Shown here in pieces: positions 45,168-59,278 of a stretch of DNA of 64,000 nt. The stretch's first letter is position 1, and every line of letters starts with the position of its first letter. Source of the stretch: Agapanthus africanus (taxonomy: Eukaryota > Streptophyta > Magnoliopsida > Asparagales > Amaryllidaceae); NCBI GenBank assembly GCA_030015575.1, contig JASDDO010000026.1:69775433-69839432 (forward strand), given 5' to 3'. The position numbers and the translations under genes are program-made. Under the pieces are notes generated by a model. That model had not been told where the DNA came from. It did no database searches and saw only the letters and a program-made list of their open reading frames with translations.

Positions 45168-48100
45168 ATGGTTGCCCTTGGGTTCGAGATACTAAGATTT
45201 GGTTTGGCTCTCATGCATAAAAAAAGAACATCAATGGCCTCTAACTGCTCCAGCTGCAACTGCAACTCCCGTTCCACCTCATCTGGAGGTGTAACCTACG
45301 GGCCCCAAGCGGCCTCCCTTTTCACAATACCAGTGGAGCAGGTAACTCAAGACACCACCGGGCTATTCTTCGGGACCATGCTCCCACCGATGAACTTCAA
45401 CGCCCCTGTACCATTGCAAGAAGCTCCAAAAAGCTCGGTCTTTAATCGGCTCACAGCTACTGCGGCCCCTCTCAACGGGTCGTCCAGCTCCAACGCTTCA
45501 GTCTTTGACAGACTGGGCCAAAGCTCGTTTGGGCCCATGAAGAAGCCCGCGATACCAGAAAAGGTTATCCCTAAGCGGATAGCCATTCCTGCTCATGAAG
45601 TCGTCAAGGCGGCTTCTCCTACCAAAGTGTCGGTCTTCACAAGACTGACTGTTTCAGCTCCTGTTCCAGGCGAAATCGTCAAGGCTGCTTCCCCTGCTCG
45701 GAATTCTGCCTTTGATAGGTTGGTTATCCCTACTCAGCGGACATCAGTCTTCAATAGGCTGACAACGACAACTTTTGACCAACACAGGGGGCATGAGGAA
45801 GTCACCCCTACAGCTGAAACAATCCCAGCGGTTCGACACGCTCGACGTCGCCACTGGTGCCGAGTAAGGAAGGCTGGGGCAACTCTCCTTCTGGACTGAC
45901 TCCGCCGGCTCCAACGATGGAAATCGATGATGTTGTTCCAACTGGGAACAGCTTTGAACCACTAAGGAGGGTGCGCAAAAATTCTTCGACTGCAGTGCTA
46001 AAAAGATCTCCTCCACCCATAGAGAATGCTACAAAGGTGAAGCTAGAGCAGCCCCCTCAGCGGCTGTCCTCTAAATTTTATAAAGTTTGGCGACAGGTTA
46101 AGAACTCGGTGATTGATCAAGTTTACTCTCGCTGACAGAAAAAGATGAAAGTTCAGTGAGAAGAGGACCATGCTGTCAAGCCACAAAAGGCGACAGCTAC
46201 TTGGGTGCCCACTGCAACGTCCCCCTCAACCTCGACCGCTCACAAGAGGAGAAAGCTGGAGAAAATCCCGGTGTCTGCGACAAATGTCAAGGGCCATGAG
46301 CCTAAACGCCCTAAGTCTGAGGGCATGGTGGTGCATACCATCTATATGGCATTCGGAAAAGAGGATAGCCGTATCTCCACAGTTCATCGACCTCTTACGC
46401 GGTCAGTGACTAAGGCTCAGGAGAAACAACAACAAAAGCTTCAAGAAATGCTAACAGCCATGGCCGCACTCACAGGACCGAAAGCAAACCTAGAGACATC
46501 CTCGGAGCAGCGCCGTGAGCAGGAAACTGATGCCGAATTCCTTCGAAGAATGCTTGAGAGGAAAGACAAAGAGGCCGCGGAATAGGCGACTAATATAAAA
46601 CAAATGGCCCTTCTGTTCCAAGATATGGTGGGCATGATGATTCAGCCGTACCATCCAGCTGAAGATCCTCCAATAATAATTGAAGATGATAGAGGAAAGA
46701 CATCAAATCCTCTGCTGGCTCTGTCAACAGCCAAGGAGGAGACAATCTCCAAAGATGCCCTGGATGATTATATCGCTCAGCAGATACGAGTTCATCAGGC
46801 GAATGAAGCGGCTGGGCAAATCGTTAAAATGGGATGACCTATCCAGGTTGGTACGACCAAATAAAGTACCCGCCGGGATACACGATCCCTAAATTCCACG
46901 TATACAAGAGGAAGGGAAATCCGCATCATCACGTCGCTCAATTCAGAGCCTTATGCGGAAACACTGGAGGTGACGATAAGCTACTGCTCTGCCAGTTTGT
47001 TGGAAGTTTGTCGGAGACGGCATTCAAGTGATATTCCGAACTCCCAAATGACTCTGTCAAGACATTCGCAGAGATGGAGTTGCTATTCACCCAGCGTTTC
47101 GCGAGTGCTAGTGAACGCACCCCAATCACGGCATCGATCAATGCCAGAGTGAAGCCTGGAGAAACATGGGTCCAGTATGCAATACGGTAGCGGAATCTAT
47201 GGTCGAAGTGCGGGCAGCGCATCGAAGAAGTTCCTACGGTAAGCATGTTCGTGGGTACTCTTGACCCTCAAGCGACCATATCCCAATTCATGACATTCTT
47301 CAAGCCGACCACCTTCCAGGCCTTGATAGACAAGCTGGCCCAAATGGACCAGATGGGCTATAGGCCTTCCTCTTCAAAGACAGAGCCTTGGATTGAAAAG
47401 GGCAAAGGGAAAGAAACCTTCGTCGCCAACGCTCAACAACAACTGAGTGTCCTGAGACCGGTTGTTCGCCAAAGCAATAAGCGGCAATCCCTCGATGAGA
47501 AGTTAAGACGTCCTTACTCGTTTCCCCGGGATAAAACAAGGAAACTGTTTGAACTGGCAGTGCGCAATGGGCTCATCACTCTACCGGAGTCGAGATACCC
47601 AACGCGACCGAACGACGTCAATGATCCTAATTACTGCCCCTACCACCGAGTATTGGGCCATCCGATCGAAGACTGCTACGTCTTCAAAAATTGGGTTGAA
47701 GACCGGTATCAACAGGGCAAGTTCACGCTGTCCGAAAACTGGAAGGTAAATCCGCCACAACCACATGCTCCGAAAAAGATAGACATGCTGGGGGCATCGT
47801 GCTCATTCATAAAGGAAGCTCCATGAGAAGTTTTTCTTTCGGAAAAAACTAAAAGAATGCTGAAAGATCTTCAAACATGTCCGGCGATCAGGTGGAAAAG
47901 CCCGCAAGAGCCGGAGATCATCGATGGGATGCTAAAACCATGCTCAACATCGGGAATTAATAGCAATGGACAAAACGCTCATGCCCAGCCATTAAAGTCG
48001 TCAAATAAGAAGAAAAAGCCTGTGAAGCCTGATGATAAGCGTACGGACTTGCAAAAACATATTAACGCACTGGAGGAATACAATCAAAAGGCGCAATCCC

Positions 48101-48480
48101 CGGTCACAATCCAAGAATTTCTCAACCATATCCTGGAGGTCGGAGATAGCGACAATGATGAGGGAGACAACTCGTTACAGGAACTAGAAGATTATGTGGC
48201 AAGTTACCACATGATCTCTCATTTATCACTAAATAACAAAGAAGCTCACTCGGCATCAGAAGATAATGTAGAGGAGCTGGGGGCAGGATCAATGCCAAAA
48301 TCCTTGGAACCGTCAGACGAGATGAGCGACATGCTACTGAACGAAGCCCGTCAGAAGAGCAAAGCTGATCGAGAACGCCAAATGGCCCTATTTGAAGGGG
48401 CCAGGCGTCGGCGTCAAGTTGGAGAAGCCGTGATAGGTATGGATCACAAAACACTCCAACCATATCAAATCACTCCCTAA
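45168..48480 (+). pseudogene. G2 gag polyprotein, decayed
   Basis: The N terminus (ATG at 45168 or 45234) carries five spaced copies of S(V/A)F(N/D/T)RL (45430-45770). A retrotransposon gag domain spans about 46840-47340 (YPGWYDQIKYPPGYTIPKF, FTQRFASA, VSMFVGTLDP). A zinc module YCPYHRVLGHPIEDC lies at about 47635, then a Lys-rich segment with KRTDLQKHINALEEY. Frameshifts occur near 45830 and 46836. In-frame stops are near 46133, 46157, 46583, 47029, 47188 and 47824. The reading ends at 48478 with no protease after it. The N-terminal repeats are as seen; their role is not known. Confidence 0.82.
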
Positions 48481-50209
48481 ATGGGTGTATTCCACATCAG
48501 CATCAGGATCCCTCCACGTGACAAATGCACGTGCATACAGGGTAAACAACAGACCAAAACGTCCCTAAACTAACGATGGACCGCAATGTCCTAAAACTTG
48601 CAAATGACCGAAACGTCGTTAAACTAATACAAACCCGCGGCATTCCCAGGCTGACGTGGTAAAAAAAACGGTATGTCCATAAGCGAGATGGGTACGGATG
48701 AAAACCCGAAAAGGCTCCGTCAGTAAAAACAGCAGGGCTGCCGGCGAGTTTTGTGAAAACCTAAAAAGGCGAAATCTCGTTAAAAGACACTTGAAAGGTC
48801 CTCTTGACCTTGTGAGGAGAAAATACCCGCGTGAGATCCTTACGACTCATAAGGGAGCAACACACTTAGGGATCCCCACGATTCCTAAGGAGAAATTACA
48901 CTTACGAGATCCTCGCGACTCGTAAGGAGTATTCTCCTTTGAAGCCTTCACAGCTTATAGGATTCAAAAGCCTTAAGCTATAGGGATCTGAACCTGTTCT
49001 TAAGCCATCACAATCTCCAATGCTGCCCTACAAGCGGTTCAGTATTGATCCTTGTATACAATCCACGGATGCGAATAAACATTTCTCTAACAAAGTCCCA
49101 CCCGGGACTGGGGATATGTTTACACAATGTACAACCCTTGTAAGTCCTCTCGACTTATAAGGAGAAAACACTCTTGTAAGATCCTTACGATTTATAAGAG
49201 AACTCACACTTACAAATCCTCACGATCCCTAAGGAGAAAACGCACCTACGAGATCCTCACAACTCATAGGGAGAAATACCTTTATGAGACCCTTATGGCT
49301 CATGAAGTCAAAAGTCTTAGTCGACAGGATCCTAACCCTGTTTACTAAGCCACCTTTATTCGACATCGACAACGGCAAATGAGGATTCGCTCTTGGGAAT
49401 ATCTTAGTTGTAGCAATGCTAATGCCTAAATCGGTATCAAATCCCAAACTCGCGGCGAAAAGTCAGCGAGCCACAAATGCATACAAAATAACCGAAACGA
49501 TTGGGCAGCTTGCAACAAAATCAACAAGTAAAAATGTATGCATACAAAATAGCTGAAATGATTGGGCAACTCGCAATAAAAAGCAGCGCGTAAAAATAAA
49601 TCAAATAACCGAAATGATTGGGCACCGCGAAAAATAGCCGAAATGATTGGGCAATCGCGACTTTCGCGATATAAAAAGTTGAAATGATAGAGTATCGCGG
49701 AAAGAAAAATATATAAAATGAAACTTTTTGCCCTACATGTGAGATCACATCGATCCCTGTATACAATCCAGGGGCACAAACAAAGAGAGAACCATACCTT
49801 CCCACCAGGCTCCATCAGAAAGCGAAGCCAAATCTCGACGGTTCATAGACAACCTAGAGACAAGCTCGACATTTGTCGCAATATTGCAGACACAATGTCA
49901 ACAAATGAAGCAAAGGAAGATCCTCAGCTTCAGGGTATCGACGTCAACATCGATAACTTAGAGATCACCAACGGCGTTTCTCCTCACTCTAACCAGATGC
50001 AGACGTGACGTCAACAACCGACCTCAGAGTCGCAGCGAAACGGAGCCATAGCAAAGTCTCTAGTTCCAAATCTCAATGGCCACATCTACAGCCTGGAGAC
50101 CAACAACGGTGTGCCTCCTCATTCCAGCAGGACATAGATGTTACCCCATCAATCGGAACCATGGCAAAGTCACCATTTCTAAGAATCTACGGTTCACAGA
50201 CAACCCAGC

Positions 50210-50355
50210 GTCATCAAATGACCCCATCTCGGATACACGTCATCAAATGACCCCGTCTCGGATACACGTCATCAAATGACCCCGCCGCGGAAACACGTCA
50301 TCAAATGACCCCGTCTCGGAAATACGTTATCTAATGACTCTGTCTCGGAAACAAG
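50210..50355 (+). repeat. 29-bp tandem repeat, G2 3' UTR
   Basis: Five units of GTCATCAAATGACCCCGTCT plus CGGATACAC. TCATCAAATGA gives each unit a partial inverted repeat. Confidence 0.88.
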
Positions 50356-51294
50356 TCAACCAACCCTAGGGAAATCAGTGTCCTTGGCAACCTCCTCGAT
50401 TCAGGGAAATCAGCGTCCTTGACGAGAGCATCTCGATTCACGTCGACCCGCAGAGAAATCGGCGTCTTTGCAAGAATACTTCGATTCATCTCAACTCTAA
50501 GGAAATCAGTGTCCTTGGCAATACCTCGATTCAGGAAAATCAGTATCCTTAACGAGAGCATCTCGATTCGCGTCGACCCGTAAATAAATCATTGTCTTTG
50601 CAGGAATACCTCGATACGTTTCAACTCTGAGGAAATCAGTGTCCTTGGCAATACCTCAATTCAGGGAAATCAGTGTCCTTGACGAGAGCATCTTGATTCG
50701 CGTCGACCCGCAAAGAAATCGGTGTCTTTGCAGGAATATCTCGATTCGTATCAACTCTGAGGAAATCAGTATCCTTGGCAACCTCCTCGATTCAAGGAAA
50801 TCAGCGTCCTTGACGAGAGCATGTCGATTCGCGTCGACACGCAGAGAAATCGGCGTCTTTGCAGGAATACTTCGATTCATCTCAGCTCTAAGGAAATCAG
50901 TGTCCTTGGCAATACCTCGATTCAGGGAAATCGGTATCCTTAACGAGAGCATCTCGATTCGCGTCGACCCGCAAAGAAATCAGTGTCTTTGCAAGAATAC
51001 CTCGATTCGTTTCAACTCCGAGGAAATCAGTGTCCTTGACGAGAGCATCTTGATTCGCGTCGACCTGCAGAGAAATCGGTGTCTTTGCAGGAATACCTCG
51101 ATTCGTCTAAACTCTGAGGAAATCAGTGTCCTTGGCAATACCTCGATTCAGGAAAATCAGTGTCCTTGACGAGAGCATCTCGATTCGCGTCGACCCGTAG
51201 AGAAATCAGCGTCTATGTAGGAATGCCTCGATTCATCTCAACCTCAGGGAAATCAGTGTCATTGGCAACCTCCTCGATTCAGGGAAATCAGCAT
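50356..51294 (+). repeat. 131-bp tandem repeat, left block
   Basis: Units of about 131 bp made of three sub-units (about 49, 47 and 35 bp), each with a CTCGATTC core and ending GAAATCAG. Copia2 splits the array; the right block is at 61445-62335. The left block is less regular than the right. Confidence 0.88.
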
Positions 51295-53460
51295 TGTAGG
51301 GTTGCTAGGCACTGCCACAAGGGTCTACAAGGCATCAACCATGCCCGATTAAAATTTTAGCCGTTCCGAACAACCCAAAGCCGGATCTTTAAACTAGAGT
51401 TTATGCGAAAACTAGTATGTTAAACACTTTAACACTAAGTGAGAGGGATTACAACCTTTGTAGATCCGGTCCTTCACTTCATAAGCTCCGTTTTGTGGTC
51501 CCTTCGCTGCGATCATCGGGTTCCGGACTCTCGAGAGGTCCCACGAAGAGAAAAATGCAGTCTTGCTTCCGATCTTCGATACAAAGATGATCTACCTCGA
51601 AGTTTTGTTAACACAAGCTCTTACTCATAAAATGATGTGAACACCCTCATCTAAATGGCAAGGATAGATGAGGATGATGAAGTAGGATTTTTGCTCTTGT
51701 TTGTTTTCTTATTCTCACTCAATTTTCATCACAAAATCAAATCAAGAAAGCTTTTTCATGAAAAGAGGAAGGAAGAAGAAGAAGAATCATTCATAAACCT
51801 TTTGTGATGAATAATGCAAAGAAGATAATGATCAATAATGCAACCATGGTTGTCTAAACCATTGTAGAGAGTTAACCAAGGCTAGGGTTTGGGTTAGGTT
51901 AAGAATGAGTCACTTGAAAATATCTTTTCCAAAACAAAAAAGAAAACCTTCTAGAATCTACTAGAAGTCTTAACCCTAATCCAAACCCTAATCATGTTTA
52001 AACTCCACAAAACATGTTGCATTAATCATCATATCATGTTACAATATTATATATCACATATATAATATTTATCGTAACAAAATAAAATAATACAATTAAC
52101 ATATATCGCATATATATCAATGTATTACCCGAGTGAGAAAAAGAATCTTTTAGTGAGCTAATATTAGTTAATGCAATTTAATATATCATATATATTATTA
52201 TACATTAAATTATCGAATCAACACTTGATCCGACAAACCGGCTATATCGCATATAACCAACTAATATTTATCCGTACTGATTCATCGAATCAACACTTGA
52301 TCCGATGACCCGGCTGATATCAAATATCGCGAGAATACAATACGGTATCTCATATCGTATTATCCTCGGTCCCGCACATATCACATATGTGCCCCTACTC
52401 CGTTTTGCCTGAGTCAAGAAACCTCTGTGTAGGACTCTAAAGAATCGTCAATACGCCGGCAGTAGGTGATGATCATATCAAACACCCACAAGCTGCAAGC
52501 GGTCAGCTAAACGTAACAGCTACCCAGGTATTGAGCGCTCAGAAGATCAACAAGAAAGTCTGTATATTCTCCTGTGAATCCAATCAGTAACACTCTCGTA
52601 CAGTCCGGTCTCGTCGTCTGATATGTCGCATATCTCGCCTAGGGGTGGTAAACGTCAGACCCCAGTAGCTCTATAAGTCGTGTCGATATGAGATCTATAA
52701 CAGTTAGAGAAACTACTGATAACACTTACCAGTAAATCTCAGCAACCCTGACCAGGGATTTCCGGTTATAGCCAATCGAACACAGCACAACATCAATTCC
52801 CTATACCGGGAGAGACGAATCCCCTCCTATCGCTCATTGCCTCCATGTGATTCGGGACTGTACCCAAAAGCCACCTTTTTACACGCCCTCTTGGACGTGG
52901 TATGATGGAAATCAAAGCACAGTGGGAATCACACAAGTCTCTATGACTATCTCGGGTCAACAGACTACTCTGTACCGGTGTCACCGGAGAACTGCCATCT
53001 GACGTGAGGTATAATACCATCTGGGAGTTCTCGGCGAGTCCGTCCAGTGTACCCAGTCTCTACTGAGCACCCGTACACCATCCTTGATGTCAAACACCGA
53101 TGGATATGGGATCATCCATCGCCCATCATATGGGTCAAGATGCGTATACGCTAGTCTACTCTGGTGCATCGATGCCCTGTCTCGATACACCCTCGACTAG
53201 GAACAGTTATAGGATGAACTCGTCGACTACCGTAGCCCCACTAGTATGATCTCATCATAGTCTCAGTAGTCGAGTACATATCCTAAGGGCTTTACCAATA
53301 TGTAACATAGAGACAATCAAAGTACATGTTTAGATAAAGTACAACCAGATAGCATACTATCATGTCGAGCAAGAAAGTCCTCCCTATATATGTCCAAGCA
53401 TCCATTACAATATACATCGTATGTACAGTAATGGCCTCTAGTGCATACATATAACTAACA
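51295..53460 (-). repeat. Copia2 3' LTR
   Basis: On the minus strand it runs from TGTTAGTTATATGTATGC to CAACCCTACA. It is followed, in plus coordinates, by the polypurine tract 53461-53470 (minus-strand AGTGGGAGAT). Confidence 0.92.
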
Positions 53461-53470
53461 ATCTCCCACT

Positions 53471-56200
53471 TGCACTAGGGCCATCTGTTGTGGTATCACA
53501 TACCCAACAGTTGGCTGTGATTGAAGTATCTCATACTCAACCATCCCATAATAGTCTCTGCTGGGAAAAAGGCCTTTGTGAGTGGATCCGCGCTGTTGTC
53601 CTCTGTGTCTACTCTCCTAACCTCGATCTCCCTGGAGATCAACCATCTCCATGATCAGGTGATACTGCCTAAGAATTATATCTGGATTTCTGATGGGATG
53701 GTGGGTTCCTTGGCAAAACCCACAACTCCATTGTCACACAATGGTAGGAACGAAGTTCATCTCATGAACTAATATGTATCCAGACTGCCTCTTTGGTAGC
53801 ATCCTTGGTAACGATGTATCTTGCCTTTAATCGTCTAGTATGTCACGGTATCTAGCTTGGAACTCTTCCAACATACCGTCCCTCCACTGAGGGTAAGGAC
53901 AATGCCTGCGACTGACATTCAGTCGTCCTTATCACACTGGAACCTTTCCAATGATTCTCCCCAGGATCGATTGATACCATCTCACTACAACTAGTGAGTA
54001 TCCTAACATCTAATTAGATCTATCTCATAGATCCAAAACCTAGGATTTAGTAGGTATCACTTTGATCCTATATGGAGAATCTTCGTGATAAGCGGAGATT
54101 GACCGAGCGTAGCATAGGAAACTACTTCCCTATCAAGTGTATGTCATCCACGTACTCTACGAGGATCACCACCATACTCCCTACTACCTTTTTGTATATA
54201 CAAGGTTCATCTACCATTTTGATGAAGTCAAACTCTTTGACTACTACATCAAAACAAATGCTCCAACTCCGCGATACCTGCTTTATCACATAAAACATCT
54301 TGCACACGTTTCCGCTGCTCCCACTGTCTACGAAGCCCCCTGGCTGTGTACTTATAGACGCTCTCTTCTAAAACATCATTTCAGAAAAGCAGTCATGGCA
54401 CCCAACCACCAGATATCGTAGTCATGGTATGTAGAAGTGGCAAGTAAGATCTGGATGGACTTAAGCATGGCTTTGAAAGTCTCAACTTTTCCATGTACAC
54501 CAAGTAATCTTCTCAAGATATACTTGCTCCTGATGGGGATTTAACCCTTCAGATAAAGCAACCAAAGTCCATACTTTATCGGTGTATAAGGATTCCATCT
54601 CAGATCGCTAAGCATCCAGCCATTCTTACAGAATCCTACTCCTGATGGCCAGCTCGAAACTAGTTGGGTCATCATCTCATGATGCAATCCTTGCTCCCAC
54701 TGTCATAGAGAAACCGAAGTATCTCTCAGGTGGGTGAGGAACCCTGTTAGATCGGCGGAGAGGCTGAGGTTCGTTGGAAACTATTGAATCCTTCGGGTTT
54801 ACCAAATCATCAGCTGCAGTTTGTATAGCTGGAACCATTCCAGTTCTACATAACTGACCTTGCCTCGAGCTTGTCCGGATTTTGCTTTTAGACATAGGCC
54901 GGACAACCCCAAATCTTAACAAATTTAAGATATGGGCTCTTCCCTTTCCATATCACATATGAAGTGGTAGGCAACTGATTTGATTTGAACCCTATTCAAT
55001 AGGTATGCAACTTCTCAAGTGCAAAACTCCCAAAAGGAAATAGGAAACTCAGTAGTACTCATCATAGGGCACACCATATCACATAGGGTGTTATTGCTCC
55101 GCCCCGATATACCATCGTGCTATGGTGTATACGGAGGAGTAATGCCGAGAGAGAATATCATTCTCCTTTAGGATAGTCCAGGAATCTCGTGCTCAAGTAT
55201 TCTCCTCGCTGATCACATCAAAGGACATAATACTTATACATGTTTCTGGTTCTCTACTTCTAACTTATATTCTGTGAATATCTTAAAAGGTTCAGACTTG
55301 TGTTTCAACACGAACATATGTCTGAATCTTGAAAGATCATCAGAGAACGTAATGAAGTAAAAAGAACCGGTCTTGGCATGTGTAGACAGGGGACCTTCAT
55401 ACATCAGCATGTATCAATCCCAAAAGTTCACTAACTCTTTCTCTGTTTCCAACAAATAGAGCTGTGGTCATTTTATCTTTGTGACATGACCGGCAAGTTT
55501 CACAAGATGTAAATTCAAACAAATTTAAATATGCATTTTAATGTAACTTCAGCTAGTCGGGTCACATTGATATGACCTAGTCTACAATACCTCAAGAAGG
55601 ATTCGTTCATTTCTGAACTCTTCCTCTTGTGTGTGTTCTGTATACTAAGAACTGTAGTTTGATTTAGAACGTCAATGCTTTTAGATAACGTGCCTGAACC
55701 GATCAACTCTTGATATAGGAAATGTTCAAAACATTATTCAACAATACAAAATTATATCCTTTCTTTACTAATAAAGAGATTGATATGATGTTGTACATCA
55801 AGTTCGGTATCTAATAACATTCGTTCAGAATCAATGTATTCTGGTAATACAGGGTGACAGTGACTAACAAACTTGGCTGCAACACTTGCACCGTTTTCTG
55901 TCTCATGAAACTTATCACCCATTCTCAGTTCTCTACCTTTCTGTAGCCCATGTAACAGATTACACATGCGGGATCCTGATCCGGTATCAGATACCCAGGA
56001 CGTAAAGGATACTGAGAAACAGTTCTCTGTAATGAACACACCCGAAGAAGATGCATCAGCATGCACTTTCTTCGTTTGGGCGGCACGGGAATTCTGGTAA
56101 TCCCCAATTTCCTGCTCTGTCTTATAACAATTATAAGTTGGAGCGGGACCAACGTTCCCCAGCTCAGTATAACAAGCGGGTTCGGTCAATACATCCGTAT
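53471..56200 (-). pseudogene. Copia2 pol remnant
   Basis: Pieces in the expected order on the minus strand: a protease with SWVSDTGSGSRMCN (about 56000), a pre-integrase zinc part with CRLGHINVTRL (about 55570), integrase fragments (55500-54930), RT with SRSWSICFDVVVKEFDF and YVDD (54307-54130), and RNase H fragments (54100-53480). It is about 600 bp shorter than the copia1 pol, with many stops and frameshifts. Confidence 0.85.
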
Positions 56201-59200
56201 TATTATCTTAATTAAGGCGTGATATGGTCGCTACCTGGAGAGAGAGAGAAGAAAACACTCAGCGTATGCTCTTGCAAGATTAGATTGGTTATCTAATATA
56301 TCTAATCAGGATGTCTCCCACTGTTTTAGTCAAATCTTCCTTCAAACCCTAAAAGGAAAGACTAGCCGGGATTAATTACACGCTACAAGTTCGCCAATCT
56401 TTCAGCCAGGCCAGTGTCGGTACTTTGAGGGAGGTCCCCCGTGCTTTCGCACGAATCTAATTAAAGTAAACCTCGTTTTCCCAGGGGCGTAACCCCGTTA
56501 ACACCTTTCTAGACACCTACTTGATCGGCTAATTGTAATGTGTAAAACTCTCCCAAGAGTAACTCTTACTCGCAGCGGGTATCGGGATCCAACTATCTCA
56601 TAGAAGGTATGCAATCTCATTGCAAATTTCAACACTTGAAATTCCCAATAATATTTTGCCCCAAGCGATCTATGACCTTGACAAGGTCAACAAACCATAG
56701 ACCGCAAGTCAAGTTCAACCCGTCATTTCCTGATTGAATTAAACCCACCCGCACGATCCTTGACAAGGCCAACAAAGTCGCACGACTACCCTAATCCAAT
56801 CGCATCATATGCTTATGCAGATAAGCATAAATAGCTACCGCACACTACGCCTTGACAAGGTCAACAAACGCAGCACGAATACTATGAAGTACTTATCTGA
56901 AATGACGGAGGGCTACGACGGGTTTTTCAGAAAACCCTTTGCGTAATGAACTTGATATCGTTGTAGAATCGAGTGATTTTAAATGGAGTGTTTTTGAGGC
57001 TTTTCTAGTTTTGCTAAAGGGGTCACTCCCGGTGAAGGGATCGTCGGCCCTTTCCTCATCGAATAAGGTGCAGGATATATCACATATACCACTATGCAAA
57101 GCAAAAACTATAGAAGCAATCAAAAGACAAATCGAGTTTGTAGCATCTGTTAGTTTCACTAAAGAGGTCACTCCCGGTGAAGGGATCTCGGCTCTTTCCT
57201 CATCGAATAAGGTGCTGGATGTTCTACAAAGAACACCGCTATGCAAAGCAAGAACTAGAGCTACCAGTTTTTAAACAAGTTTCTACAATATCTTTAGGTT
57301 TCTTTTATTTCATTAATCTCATTAATGAAGTCACATTTTAATTATACTACACAAGCATCACATTTGAAACGAAATCTACAATATAATATATATCTCATAT
57401 ATATAATATAAACATTCGTCTTAGGCAGTAATGTGATCTCATCACAGAACATTGCAGCAGAAGAACATATATGAAATATTGGATATACTAGGACGTCCGT
57501 GTTTTCAATACGAGTCTGTATAAAACACGGATTCCACGGTCGTGATGAATAACCAAACCCACATCCCTATACCCCTACGAGAGCGGCAAGTAACACTGCC
57601 AATTCTAGGGTTAGGAGACCCGGTCTCGACTCCTCGAGATGGTCTCCCACTGGACCCTAGAACCCGGTTACTTGTGCTCCCCGCCTTGGGTCTACCTAAT
57701 GCGGAAAAGTAAATAATATACAACGGTGACATCATCCTCAGCCCGGAAGTGCCCCAATAAAAGAATATTACATACAAATGAATTTTACATGAATGAAAAT
57801 GAAAACCCCCATCTCACATAAAACCCCCGGCTATTCAATCACGACGATCCAATATAACATATCACAGCAACACATAATATCTCATATCATCAACGTAAGT
57901 AAGTATGCATACACCGATTGTCGTCGATGTATAGCAACGAAAACCGGCAATACCACTACATACTACACTTACGGTCACAGAAAAGAAAGTGTAAAACTAC
58001 AACAGTTGGAATCTGCAACCTCCTTAGACATCGCATGCCTGATCAAATGAATTCCTTAGACATCGCATGCCTAACAATTATAAACCCCGCATTTTAGTCT
58101 CATTATCGAAAACTCTTTTCAATATCAAGTCGGGCAATTCAACAAGATTCCCGACATTCTGATCGAATGCTCGTCACAAATTTTAATAGACGACCGCACC
58201 CCCAGATGCCGTCGACGAAGTGCACTAAGGCGGAACACCGTTGCCGCGAGCACCCGAACGGATGCTTTTGGCAATGAGGTTCTCCTACAGTCACTTGGTC
58301 GGGGCTATGGGGCGTGGCTGTCTGTTAAGTTTATCCGACGAGTATCCACGTATGCTACGTGATTGCGACGGACTTTTGATCACATCAAAATTCCGTGGCA
58401 ACCGATCATCTGAGACTAAACTGCTATGTTTATAACATTCAAATTGGTTATCTCATAACTATATGTGGATTCCAAATATTGTATCACATTCCAGATAAAT
58501 AGACAATGTTAAACTTTCCGATCGAATAATCAAACACCCAAGATTTCCCCAATATATCTCAACACTTGAAATCAGTTTAAAAACATCTATCACATGCCAC
58601 AGTACCAATGGTCCAGCCGTAGAAGGGTCAAGCCAACGCCTCACATGTGGCACGCCGTACTGCCACAAACCCTAAGGTTTAGAGGCAGTTCAAGACGGTC
58701 ACATAATCGAATTAAGGTTTGTTGTTATCTAGAGGGTCCACCGCGTTACTTGCACGACTTAGAACGTTCTTAAACTCGAGGAAAAATCCAACTTTTGAAA
58801 AATTTTCCGACAGGGGAAAAAGTGAGTTATTGATATCCGTTCGAACTTTTTAACAGTTTCTAAAATTATCCGGACAAAACTAAACAAAGTTAAATAATCC
58901 GATCGAATCATCGAGTCCCTAATACAATCCAGAAAACTCAACTCTTGAGTATAAATTAAAAATACTCAGAAACAACAGAAAATATAATAAGGAAATTACT
59001 GTGCAGAACAGGAAAAATGACGTCATCATTTGGCCGCGGAACCGCCGCAGGAGCCATGCTCGTGCCGCGGTTCCGCGGCGCTTTGGGCGCCAAATTTTGT
59101 CGTTTTGCACAGTATTCCTTATAATTGCCTGCTGAATTTTTTAAGCATTTTTAATTCGGAAAAATCCACAATTTCAAAAAATGTACAGAGAAGGGTTTGA

Positions 59201-59264
59201 ATTAGGGTTTCAAGGTTTGATCGGATTTCTAACATCGTCTACACTTCGCCTAAAGCTCCAGCTA
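56201..59264 (-). other. Copia2 leader without gag
   Basis: Homologous to the copia1 leader throughout, including the pyrimidine tract with CAG before pol (56230-56255), three stem-loops (56670-56876), the repeat pair with TTCACCGGGAGTGAC (57000-57240) and the GC-rich hairpin (59034-59078). No gag ORF or zinc knuckle was seen. Confidence 0.72.
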
Positions 59265-59277
59265 GGCTCCGATACCA
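59265..59277 (-). other. Primer binding site of copia2
   Basis: The minus strand reads TGGTATCGGAGCC one base after the 5' LTR, matching the initiator Met-tRNA complement. Confidence 0.88.
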
Positions 59278-59278
59278 C

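Larger units (their letters stand above)
48481..51294 (+). other. G2 3' UTR, left part
   Basis: No gene was found. After gag comes a block with GACCGNAACGTC phrases and GGTACGGATGAAAACCCG that matches G3 (34230-34480, reversed), showing the junction with the 3' UTR. Then come hairpin modules at about 48770-48970 and 49130-49310, the AATCATTTCGGCTATTT block (reversed, 49480-49700), a 29-bp tandem repeat and the 131-bp tandem repeat. Confidence 0.75.

Noticed and set aside
50639..51169. Long repetitive ORFs (also 61501-62145)
   Set aside because: These are readings of the 131-bp tandem repeat in successive frames; 131 is not a multiple of three and the same peptide phrases reappear in each frame.
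57793..58435. Plus-strand ORFs inside copia2
   Set aside because: They are antisense to the copia leader and not open in the homologous part of copia1.
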